From Bacteroidales bacterium (GTDB lineage Bacteria > Bacteroidota > Bacteroidia > Bacteroidales > UBA932), in the NCBI GenBank assembly GCA_017461285.1, contig JAFTYS010000133.1:1-5690 (forward strand): DNA of 5,690 nt, read 5' to 3'. Each line of letters starts with the position of its first letter. The stretch's first letter is position 1. The notes under the pieces were generated by a model. The model did not search any database. It was not told the DNA's origin and saw nothing but the letters and a program-made list of their open reading frames with translations. The position numbers and the translations under genes were made by a program. Below are positions 1-5,690 of this stretch, in pieces.

Positions 1-1909
1 CCATGGAGACGGCACGAAAAGATCAAGCGGCTGGAAGGTCGGAAAAGACGTCCCGTCAGAAGTGCTTTCAGAAAGCGCCCGCATCCCATATGCCAGACTC
101 TCTGAACTGGCCATGGACAGGAGACGGGCCGTACGGCACAGTCCAACGACACGAAGCACAGAATCAGAAGACACATACATAAAGCACGGGCTGGTGCTGC
201 TTGCAAACTTCAAGGACGTGAAGTTCCAGCACACGAAGGAAGATTTCCAGAACCTTCTTACAGAAGAAGGCTATTCGGTAAACGGTGCGACGGGAAGCGC
301 AAAGGAATATTTCGACAGCCAGTTCAAGGGAAAGATGGAGTTTGAGTTCCATGTAAGCGAAGTCGTAACCCTCTCCAGGAACAGGTCGTACTACGGAAGC
401 AACGGAAGCGACGGAAACGATAAGGCTCCGGCAGAAATGATAGCTGAGGCATGCAGGCTTGCCGATGACGAGGTGGACTTCTCTCTGTATGACGACGACA
501 AGGACGGCATTGTCGACAATGTGTTCCTCTTCTTTGCAGGACAGGACGAGGCCGAAGGTGCGTCGGAAGAGTGCATATGGTCGCATGCATGGTATATCGA
601 AAGCGGAGCTGGAATCAAGCTCGAGCTTGACGGCACAGCCATAGACAGGTACGCATGCTCGTCCGAACTGACGATCGCATATGACCAGGAAGGAAACATA
701 TACGAATTCATAAGCGGAATAGGCACTTTCTGCCATGAATACTCCCACACTATGGGACTTCCCGACTTCTATGACACCGACTATGAGGAAAGCGGCGGAA
801 TAGCCGCCGGCTTATGGACCAGGACATCCCTGATGGACGGAGGCAACTACAACAACCTCGGAAACACCCCTCCATACTACAATGCCATTGAAAGGATGAT
901 AGCAGGCATCAGCGAGCCCGAGCTTCTGGAGAACACAGGCACATACACCTTAAGCCCCGTGAATGAGGCCGGAAAGTCATACATGCTTCCGACCGAAGAC
1001 GAGAACATCTTCTATATTTTCGAATGCCGCTCCAACAAAGGATGGGACCAGTATATCGGAGGAAAGGGAATGCTCGCATACCGCCTGGACCTTTCTGACG
1101 GAGGATATGCAGACTGGACACAGCTCAATCAGGTAAACACAGATCCTTCGGACCAGAAGGCAGACCTTATCGAAGCCGACGGAAGACAGGACAGCTTCGC
1201 ATCTGTGGATGAATTCCATTCATCAGTCCAGAGCATAGGCAGCATATTCTTCCCTTACGGAGGCACAGATTCGATAAACGAAGGGAACAAGAACTCCATC
1301 GCCGCTATAAGACAGGACGGGGACGAGATAAGATTCAACTTCATCGGCAGCGACGACATCCGCATTCCTCCGATGGCCCAGAACATAACCAAGGATGTCT
1401 TTGCAGACGCGGCCATCATCGGCTTCGAAAGCAGCTATCCTTTCGACGAGGCTGCGATTGTGGCCTGGGGACGTTCCGGAGAAGAAAGAGACACACTTGA
1501 GGTCCTTCCGTACAGCACGGGAAAGTACGCCCTGCTGCTGGAAGGGCTCGAGTCGGGCGGAAAGACCTACGAGATGGACATATTCTTCGTCACGGACGGG
1601 ATGGAAAGCGACAGGAAGAGCACTTCGATAATGACCAGGAGGATGCCTTCGTCTTCATGGCCATACATATATCTCGGAAGCATGAAGAGGAACAGCGACG
1701 GAAGCTTCGAAGCCGGGGCAAAATGCCCGCTTAGGGTCTATGGCGCCGCCGGAGCGGCCGAGATCAGGTGGGAATTCAACGGGAAACCGATAAAGCGGGA
1801 GAGCGACGGGTACTTTACATTGAAGGAAAGCGGCACGCTCCAGGCAACGGTCTTCTGGGAAGACGGCAGTACCGACAAGGTAATGAAGAACATAATCATA
1901 TCATTATAA
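1..1909 (+). CDS. M6-family secreted zinc metalloprotease, 5'-partial
   Basis: Probable extracellular or surface endopeptidase of the M6 (immune inhibitor A-like) family. The frame is open from the first full codon (2-4) to TAA 1907-1909, giving 635 visible residues; start and signal peptide lie outside the window. Numbering from base 2: the peptidase domain begins near residue 61 (KHGLVLLANFKDVKF), then GYSVNGATGSAKEYFD, an acidic YDDDKDGIVDNV stretch, and the zinc site HEYSHTMGLPD (734-766; His245, Glu246, His249, Asp255), matching the family's HExxHxxGxxD. LMDGGNYNN and a GKGML segment follow, as in Bacteroidota M6 proteins. From about residue 460 come an Fn3-like beta-sandwich and a terminal Ig/PKD-like module (EIRWEFNGKPI, GTLQATVFWEDGS), typical of secreted proteins. 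A GTG at 62 could be mistaken for the start, but family-like sequence continues upstream of it. The small lipoprotein gene follows after 10 nt. Substrate cannot be inferred. Family assignment is firm; the C-terminal domain names are less sure. Confidence 0.93.
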   Translation, partial: HGDGTKRSSGWKVGKDVPSEVLSESARIPYARLSELAMDRRRAVRHSPTTRSTESEDTYIKHGLVLLANFKDVKFQHTKEDFQNLLTEEGYSVNGATGSAKEYFDSQFKGKMEFEFHVSEVVTLSRNRSYYGSNGSDGNDKAPAEMIAEACRLADDEVDFSLYDDDKDGIVDNVFLFFAGQDEAEGASEECIWSHAWYIESGAGIKLELDGTAIDRYACSSELTIAYDQEGNIYEFISGIGTFCHEYSHTMGLPDFYDTDYEESGGIAAGLWTRTSLMDGGNYNNLGNTPPYYNAIERMIAGISEPELLENTGTYTLSPVNEAGKSYMLPTEDENIFYIFECRSNKGWDQYIGGKGMLAYRLDLSDGGYADWTQLNQVNTDPSDQKADLIEADGRQDSFASVDEFHSSVQSIGSIFFPYGGTDSINEGNKNSIAAIRQDGDEIRFNFIGSDDIRIPPMAQNITKDVFADAAIIGFESSYPFDEAAIVAWGRSGEERDTLEVLPYSTGKYALLLEGLESGGKTYEMDIFFVTDGMESDRKSTSIMTRRMPSSSWPYIYLGSMKRNSDGSFEAGAKCPLRVYGAAGAAEIRWEFNGKPIKRESDGYFTLKESGTLQATVFWEDGSTDKVMKNIIISL

Positions 1910-1919
1910 GACAACAGGC

Positions 1920-2321
1920 ATGAAGAAGATATTATTGATTTTTTCCGCAATCCTGTGTCTTGCAGGATGCAAGAGGTACGACATTGACGAGATTCTGCTC
2001 CAGCGGGAGGACCTGTCCCTTACGGTCAAGGGTGTGGACATGATCGTATACGATCCTGCCACTTTCCAGACAGGATACAACGGACAGAAAAACGAATTCC
2101 GCATCTTCGATGACAATCTGGGGAACTGGTTCACTTTCAGATGCAGCGAACGCCCCTCGACTGAAGGCCAGAGGGTCAAGGCTGACCTGAAATGGACCAC
2201 CACGAACACTACCAGATCCAGAAAAGGGCTTTCGTTCAGGGTCGAAAAGACCGATTCAAAGGGTCATATCTGGTTGTGGTGCGAAGAAGAGGCCATAGGC
2301 GTGGTGGTCAGGGAACTTTAA
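1920..2321 (+). CDS. Small predicted lipoprotein of unknown function
   Basis: A 133-residue protein starting MKKILLIFSAILCLAGC: two lysines, a short hydrophobic stretch and a lipobox (LAGC) with Cys17 as the lipidation site, so the mature part is about 117 residues anchored in the envelope. After the Cys comes KRYDIDEILLQREDLSLT, then a probably beta-rich domain with two further cysteines (Cys75 in FRCSERP, Cys121 in WLWCEEE) that could form a disulfide. The ending GVVVREL is a compact beta-strand-like tail. It resembles small lipoproteins I associate with Bacteroidota, but I recognise no named family and assign no function. It starts 10 nt after the protease stop, with no promoter visible between, so co-transcription is likely. 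The upstream ACAGGC is a poor, too-close Shine-Dalgarno, which is normal for this phylum. The ATG at 1920 is chosen because it yields an intact signal peptide. Confidence 0.88.
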   Translation: MKKILLIFSAILCLAGCKRYDIDEILLQREDLSLTVKGVDMIVYDPATFQTGYNGQKNEFRIFDDNLGNWFTFRCSERPSTEGQRVKADLKWTTTNTTRSRKGLSFRVEKTDSKGHIWLWCEEEAIGVVVREL

Positions 2322-2345
2322 TGATGGATATTGAGAAAAATATTG

Positions 2346-2353
2346 TAAATTTG
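2346..2353 (+). promoter_or_regulatory. Probable tpiA promoter, Bacteroidota -7 element
   Basis: TAAATTTG fits the TAnnTTTG -7 consensus used by the primary sigma factor of Bacteroidota and is followed by CGCC, a common context. It lies 42 nt before the tpiA ATG, leaving a leader of roughly 35 nt that is AT-rich (ACAAACAATTAAAACATATA). The -33 TTTG element is not convincing: the nearest TTG (2331-2333) is only 12 nt upstream of the -7 box, shorter than usual. The -7 box is therefore seen directly; promoter activity is inferred. Confidence 0.6.
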
Positions 2354-2395
2354 CGCCGCTTTTGAGAAATACAAACAATTAAAACATATAAGAAA

Positions 2396-3148
2396 ATGAG
2401 AAAACACATCGTAGCAGGCAACTGGAAGATGAACACCACAGTTGCAGAGGGCGTAGAGCTCGCAAAGGCAGTAGTTGCAGCATCAGCTGAGGTACCGGCT
2501 GACGTAAAGCTTATCATTGCTCCTCCATTCACCCACCTTTATCCTGTAGCAGAGGTTGTAAAGGGCACAGCAGTAGGTCTTTCAGCACAGAACTGCGCTG
2601 ACCATGTAAAGGGCGCTTACACAGGAGAGGTTGCTGTGAACATGATTTCAGGCGTTGGCTGCGAGTACGTAATCCTCGGCCACTCTGAAAGAAGAGAGTA
2701 CTACGGTGAGACTGACGCAACTCTCGTAGAGAAAGTAAAGCTTGCTCTCGCTGAGGGTCTTTCTCCAATCTTCTGCATCGGAGAGAAGCTTGAGGAGCGT
2801 GAGGCAGGACGCCACTTCGAGGTAGTTACAGAGCAGGTGAAGAACGTTCTCTTCACTCTTACTCCAGAGGAGATGGCAAAGGTTGTGGTAGCATACGAGC
2901 CAGTTTGGGCTATCGGAACAGGTAAGACTGCGACTGCAGAGCAGGCTCAGGAGATCCACGCTGAGATCCGCAAGGTTCTTGCAGAGAAGTTCGGTGAGCT
3001 CGCTGAGGAGATCTCTATCCTTTACGGCGGTTCATGCAAGCCTTCAAACGCAAAGGAGCTTTTCGCATGTCCTGACATCGACGGCGGTCTTATCGGTGGC
3101 GCTGCCCTCAAGGCAGAGGACTTCATCGGCATCGCCGTAAGTTTCTAA
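2396..3148 (+). CDS. tpiA: Triosephosphate isomerase
   Basis: Cytoplasmic enzyme of glycolysis and gluconeogenesis that interconverts dihydroxyacetone phosphate and glyceraldehyde 3-phosphate, normally as a homodimeric TIM barrel. The product has 250 residues, the usual full length. All catalytic landmarks are present: Asn9 and Lys11 in GNWKMN, electrophile His96 in ILGHSERR, catalytic base Glu168 in [14 protein letters not shown] (with mobile loop 6 at 169-179), and the phosphate-binding segments YGGS (210-213) and [10 protein letters not shown] (229-238). CIGE (127-130) is also conserved. After YGGS it reads CKPSN where many bacteria have VKPxN, a variation I associate with Bacteroidales. 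The start is fixed by [13 protein letters not shown], with no room for a longer N terminus. It has its own probable promoter and is not obviously in an operon: a long inverted repeat follows the stop. Codons differ from those of the protease gene (mostly gag for Glu, few agg for Arg), consistent with strong expression. Confidence 0.99.
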   Translation: MRKHIVAGNWKMNTTVAEGVELAKAVVAASAEVPADVKLIIAPPFTHLYPVAEVVKGTAVGLSAQNCADHVKGAYTGEVAVNMISGVGCEYVILGHSERREYYGETDATLVEKVKLALAEGLSPIFCIGEKLEEREAGRHFEVVTEQVKNVLFTLTPEEMAKVVVAYEPVWAIGTGKTATAEQAQEIHAEIRKVLAEKFGELAEEISILYGGSCKPSNAKELFACPDIDGGLIGGAALKAEDFIGIAVSF

Positions 3149-3156
3149 TTTGGGAC

Positions 3157-3270
3157 ATAAGGATATTCCCGTTTTTGAAAACTGAATCCCTCCCACTCCT
3201 TTGGAGCGGGTCCCTCCCATTCACGAGGGCCATGGGCGGCCACGGTTTTCAAAAACGGGAATACCCTTAT
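3157..3270. repeat. Long inverted repeat with structured GC-rich core (possible MITE/REP-like element)
   Basis: Arms 3157-3182 and 3245-3270 are inverted copies matching at 25 of 26 positions (only A3163/C3264 fails); two further pairs (T3183-G3244 wobble, G3184-C3243) extend the stem inward. The outer ends read ATAAGG and CCTTAT, and both arms carry TTCCCGTTTTTG or its complement. The core (3185-3242) holds an imperfect direct repeat TCCCTCCCAYT (3187-3197 and 3211-3221). It also holds a hairpin CCC-A-CTCC-TTT-GGAG-C-GGG (3192-3210), a second CCCTC/GAGGG (3212-3229), and a possible GGCC/GGCC pairing (3228-3241). It sits 8 nt after the tpiA stop and 51 nt before the M49 start. Candidate roles are a non-autonomous mobile or repetitive palindromic element, a bidirectional transcript end, or an mRNA-stabilising hairpin. 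No T-run follows either arm and no clear target-site duplication is seen beyond a possible TA. The repeat is certain; its nature is not. Confidence 0.85.
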
Positions 3271-3321
3271 AAAGACCGGTATTCAAGTACAACCCTTGTG
3301 TAATAAACGCAAAATCAAACT

Positions 3322-4923
3322 ATGAAGAAAATACTGTTTTTTGCAATGGCCGTCATGGCTGTTGCTGCGTGTACCTCGAAATCGGAAAACGCGCAGCTTA
3401 AGGAGAAGGTGGAGAGCTATGCGGTGGTCGAGGTAAGCTCGCCGCTTTATGACGCTCTTTCCGAGAATGACAAGAAGATCGTGGGACTGTTCCGCCAGGC
3501 CGGAGAAATCATGGACGGCCTGTTCTGGAAGCAGACATTCGGAGACAAGGCCGAGATCGATGCGCTTCCTGAAGGATATGCAAAGGACTATGCACTTATC
3601 AACTATGGAGCATGGGACCATCTCGACGACAACAAGCCTTTCATCGAAGGCTATGGAGACAAGCCTCTCGGATGCCAGTACTATCCTCAGGACATGACCA
3701 TGGAAGAGTGGGAGGCATTCGACGACCCAGACAAGCTGAGCCTTTATACCGTCATCCGCCGCGACGAGAACGGAGCCCTTAAAACCGTATGGTACAGGGA
3801 CGAGTATAAGGAAGAGCTTGAGAAGGTGTGCGCGCTCCTCGAGGAGGCAGCTTCGCTGACGACGAACGAGGGAATGCGCACATACCTGACAGAGCGTGTA
3901 AAGGCATTCCGCACAGATGACTATCTGGCCAGCGACATGGCATGGATGGACATGAAGGACTGCAACATGGACCTGGTGATAGGACCTATCGAGAACTATG
4001 ACGACCATCTTTTCGAGGCAAAGGCCGCTTACGAGTGCTTCATCCTTCTCAAGGACGAGACACGCAGCGCCAACCTCGCGAAGTACGTCGCCCTCCTCCC
4101 TACCCTCCAGAAGATGCTTCCATGCGATCCTGAATACAAGACTTTCGTGCCTGGAACATCGTCTGACCTCAACGTGTATGACGCGATCTACTACGCAGGC
4201 GACTGCAACGCCGGAAGCAAGACCATCGCGATCAACCTTCCGAACGACGAGAGGGTTCATGCGGCTAAGGGCGCACGCCGTCTCCAGCTCTACAACAGCA
4301 TGATGGCGAAGTTCGACAAGATCCTCGCCCCTATCGGCGAGCTGCTCGTTGTCGAGGATCAGCAGAAGTACCTTACAGCCGACGCATTCTTCTGGAATGT
4401 CACTTTCCATGAGGTTGCTCACGGTCTGGGAGTAAAGCAGACCGTGAACGGCAAGGGCACAGTGGATCAGGCGATGGGAGACCAGAAGACCTCATGGGAA
4501 GAGGCCAAGGCTGACATACTCGGTCTGTTCATGGTGAACAGGCTCATCGAGATGGGTGAGATCACAGACATCACCAAGGAGGAATCGATCGCTACGTTCA
4601 TCGCAGGCATCGTACGCTCAGTACGCTTCGGTTCGGCATCGTCACACGGAAAGGCCAACATGATGTGCTTCAACTACATGGAGGATCATGGCGCATTCAG
4701 CCGCAACGCCGAGGGCAAGTATGTGATCGATTTCGAGAAGGCTGCCGCAGCCATCGATTCATGGTCCGGCCTCATCCTCAAGACTCAGGCCACAGGCGAC
4801 TTCGAATTCGCCCAGAAGTACGCTGCAGAGAACGCCAGCATCCGCGAGACCCTCGCAGCTGAAGTCGCTCTCGTAAACAACGCAGGCATCCCTCGCGACA
4901 TCGTCTTCGACTTCGCCTGGTAA
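3322..4923 (+). CDS. M49-like (dipeptidyl-peptidase III-like) zinc metallopeptidase lipoprotein
   Basis: Predicted envelope-anchored zinc peptidase of 533 residues; family members remove dipeptides from the N termini of short peptides. The N terminus MKKILFFAMAVMAVAAC is a lipoprotein signal with Cys17 as the lipid site. Zinc motifs fit M49: HEVAH (His363, Glu364, His367) and, downstream, WEEAKAD (392-398), where Glu394 is the likely third ligand and Glu364 the catalytic base. A conserved-looking block GARRLQLYNSMMAKFDKIL precedes the first motif. SVRFGSASSHGKANM (433-447) follows, its His442 perhaps matching the active-site His of classical enzymes. The first motif is the five-residue HExxH rather than the six-residue HExxGH of human DPP III, and the protein is shorter than the roughly 700-residue classical members. 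It lies alone between two structured gaps. The leader (3271-3321) is AT-rich near the ATG, without a Shine-Dalgarno or a convincing TAnnTTTG box. Family is confident; true dipeptidyl-peptidase activity is unproven. Confidence 0.92.
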   Translation: MKKILFFAMAVMAVAACTSKSENAQLKEKVESYAVVEVSSPLYDALSENDKKIVGLFRQAGEIMDGLFWKQTFGDKAEIDALPEGYAKDYALINYGAWDHLDDNKPFIEGYGDKPLGCQYYPQDMTMEEWEAFDDPDKLSLYTVIRRDENGALKTVWYRDEYKEELEKVCALLEEAASLTTNEGMRTYLTERVKAFRTDDYLASDMAWMDMKDCNMDLVIGPIENYDDHLFEAKAAYECFILLKDETRSANLAKYVALLPTLQKMLPCDPEYKTFVPGTSSDLNVYDAIYYAGDCNAGSKTIAINLPNDERVHAAKGARRLQLYNSMMAKFDKILAPIGELLVVEDQQKYLTADAFFWNVTFHEVAHGLGVKQTVNGKGTVDQAMGDQKTSWEEAKADILGLFMVNRLIEMGEITDITKEESIATFIAGIVRSVRFGSASSHGKANMMCFNYMEDHGAFSRNAEGKYVIDFEKAAAAIDSWSGLILKTQATGDFEFAQKYAAENASIRETLAAEVALVNNAGIPRDIVFDFAW

Positions 4924-4963
4924 GTTAGATACCACCTGGCAAGCGACAGCATACAATCCAGCA

Positions 4964-5016
4964 CCCCCGTCGGTCGGAAAGCAGAAAACTTAGGGAAATG
5001 CTTTCCGGACGGCGGG
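4964..5016. repeat. Bulged inverted repeat/hairpin downstream of the M49 gene
   Basis: Arms 4964-4983 and 4999-5016 pair as CGGAAAGCA/TGCTTTCCG (9 bp), then CCGTC/GACGG (5 bp) after a 3-nt bulge GGT, then CCC/GGG (3 bp) after a 1-nt bulge. The loop is 15 nt, A-rich (4984-4998). It begins 41 nt after the M49 stop. No T-run follows, so it is not a standard intrinsic terminator. It could protect the mRNA 3' end, be part of a small RNA, or be a worn repetitive element. Confidence 0.6.
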
Positions 5017-5040
5017 GTTGCTTCCGTAATGCTCATGACA

Positions 5041-5126
5041 GGTAAAACCTTCACCCGTCGTGTGAGTTCAGGGCCATCAGAGGGCACTGCAGGGCATATC
5101 AACACACACGGCGGGTAAAGATTTTA
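5041..5126. repeat. Inverted repeat overlapping the terminator (possible alternative stem)
   Basis: The segment 5041-5063 (GGTAAAACCTTCACCC then GTCGTGT) is an inverted near-copy of 5104-5126 (ACACGGCGGGTAAAG then ATTTTACC). Of 23 positions, 20 are Watson-Crick pairs, one is G-U and two are mismatches, around a 40-nt spacer. The right arm is the same stretch that forms the left arm of the terminator hairpin, so only one of the two structures can form at a time. This is the geometry of an antiterminator/terminator pair, though no plus-strand gene is visible downstream for it to control. Confidence 0.6.
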
Positions 5127-5150
5127 CCCACCGTGTGATTTTTGTTTTAC
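5105..5150 (+). terminator. Strong rho-independent terminator
   Basis: CACACGGCGGGTAAA (5105-5119) pairs with TTTACCCACCGTGTG (5123-5137): 14 of 15 pairs with one C/A mismatch and a 3-nt loop GAT. The T-rich tail ATTTTTGTTTT follows at 5138-5148. It would end plus-strand transcription coming from the M49 gene, 181 nt past its stop codon. On the minus strand the hairpin also lies just past the stop of the convergent surface-protein gene, but only a T-poor TGTTGATATG follows there, so termination in that direction is less certain. Confidence 0.8.
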
Positions 5151-5168
5151 AGTTTTCAACTGAAGGTA

Positions 5169-5690
5169 TTATTCTTTGCAGCAACGGACTGGAAGCCCGT
5201 TCGCACGATCGGTAGTTGCCATTGGATTAACTGTGCCACCAGAGTAATATGTGTACAGAAGATACGCTTCTGGAGCTCCAGTAGGAGAAGAGCACGACCA
5301 ATAGCGACCGTATAGACCGACATACTTGAGAATTCCATCATCATATCCTCTTTGGCCCTGAAGCGGGTACCATATAGGGGAGGATTCTCCGAAGTCGCCT
5401 GAGAAGTTAAAACCCCTCTTGGCGCTGTCGTAAGTACTATTATAATATGCTGAGGAACCATGAGCCTTTGCCCAAATGCCATTTTCACCACCATCAGGAA
5501 CGCGCCATCCTGCCGGGCATGGGTCGTATATTGACTTAGGGCTGCCGGAGTCTGGCCAACGATCGTTGTGATATTCTGAACTACTTGTGAAGAACCAATC
5601 ATAGTTTTGTCTACTATTATTTGAAGTGATGAAAGTTGTTGGATTGGCTATATGATAAGTAGCATCGACAGGGAGCGTGGAGACCTGTAC
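5169..5690 (-). CDS. C-terminal part of surface protein with FISUMP/fimbrillin-associated-type domain, 5'-partial
   Basis: On the minus strand one frame is open from the right edge to TAA (complement of 5169-5171), giving 173 residues that form the C-terminal end of a larger protein. The visible part has no start codon until close to its end. Recognisable blocks, numbered from the edge, are NPTTFITS (16-23), YDWFF (30-34), NDRW (42-45), YDPCPAGWRVPDGG (55-68), IWYPLQGQRGYDDG (106-119), YGRYWSCS (127-134) and RANGLPVRCCKE (162-173). These are hallmarks of the domain related to the Fibrobacter succinogenes major paralogous domain, common at the end of fimbrillin-like and other exported Bacteroidota proteins. 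The function is probably structural or adhesive (inference); the N-terminal domains and signal peptide are outside. Cysteines at 58, 133, 170 and 171 may form disulfides; the paired Cys170-Cys171 is unusual, as I expect one Cys there. Its codons look more AT-rich than those of the plus-strand genes. It converges on the M49 gene. Confidence 0.88.
   Translation of the reverse strand, partial: VQVSTLPVDATYHIANPTTFITSNNSRQNYDWFFTSSSEYHNDRWPDSGSPKSIYDPCPAGWRVPDGGENGIWAKAHGSSAYYNSTYDSAKRGFNFSGDFGESSPIWYPLQGQRGYDDGILKYVGLYGRYWSCSSPTGAPEAYLLYTYYSGGTVNPMATTDRANGLPVRCCKE

Noticed and set aside
62..64. GTG as start codon of the M6 protease
   Set aside because: The same frame is open back to the window edge with plausible protease N-terminal sequence, and a start here would leave a secreted protein without a signal peptide.
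2317..2333. -33 promoter element partner for the tpiA -7 box
   Set aside because: TTTA at 2317 is 25 nt and TTG at 2331 is 12 nt from the -7 box; neither fits the usual spacing, so only the -7 box is called.
3152..3176. Small terminator for tpiA: GGGA/TCCC followed by GTTTTT
   Set aside because: Only a 4-bp stem with an 11-nt loop, and the segment is better explained as part of the 26-nt inverted-repeat arm.
3185..3242. CRISPR-like repeat unit (TCCCTCCCAYT twice)
   Set aside because: Only two short imperfect copies inside a palindrome, with no regular spacers and no cas genes.
3283..4422. Long minus-strand open frame (379 codons) opposite the M49 gene
   Set aside because: It is antisense to a clear zinc peptidase, with Leu/Val/Cys/His-rich composition expected from reading coding DNA backwards.
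5156..5602. ATG-initiated minus-strand frame of 148 codons
   Set aside because: It overlaps the DPCPAGW-containing frame in another phase, shows no domain signal, and has low-complexity runs typical of a shadow frame.

Overview
The window looks like a chromosomal piece of a Bacteroidota genome, most likely a gut- or rumen-type Bacteroidales. This rests on gene content (M6 and M49 metallopeptidases, a DPCPAGW-type cell-surface protein), signal-peptide lipoboxes ending in Cys, AT-rich leaders without clear Shine-Dalgarno sequences, and a TAnnTTTG-type -7 promoter element before tpiA. Genus cannot be fixed from the sequence alone.

Layout, left to right. (1) 1-1909 (+): most of an M6-family secreted zinc metalloprotease, cut by the left edge; its reading frame is open from base 2, so the true start lies outside. 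(2) 1920-2321 (+): a small lipoprotein of unknown function, 10 nt after the protease and probably in its operon. (3) 2396-3148 (+): a complete triosephosphate isomerase gene, tpiA, with its own probable promoter. (4) 3149-3321: an intergenic gap dominated by a striking inverted repeat with 26-nt arms (25 matching) around a GC-rich core with its own small hairpins. (5) 3322-4923 (+): a complete M49-like (dipeptidyl-peptidase III-like) zinc peptidase, predicted lipoprotein. (6) 4924-5168: a structured gap with a bulged hairpin, a second inverted repeat and a strong terminator; the last two share one arm, so the folds compete. (7) 5169-5690 (-): the C-terminal part of a surface protein with a FISUMP/fimbrillin-associated type domain, running out of the right edge and convergent with the M49 gene. 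The visible part has no usable start codon, so a search requiring a start codon misses it.

How the genes fit together: two envelope/extracellular metallopeptidases and two other exported proteins surround one core glycolysis gene. The proteases would suit peptide scavenging in a protein-rich habitat (inference). tpiA looks like an independent housekeeping unit. No CRISPR array, tRNA, rRNA, transposase or defence system is visible. The least explained parts are the two structured intergenic gaps.
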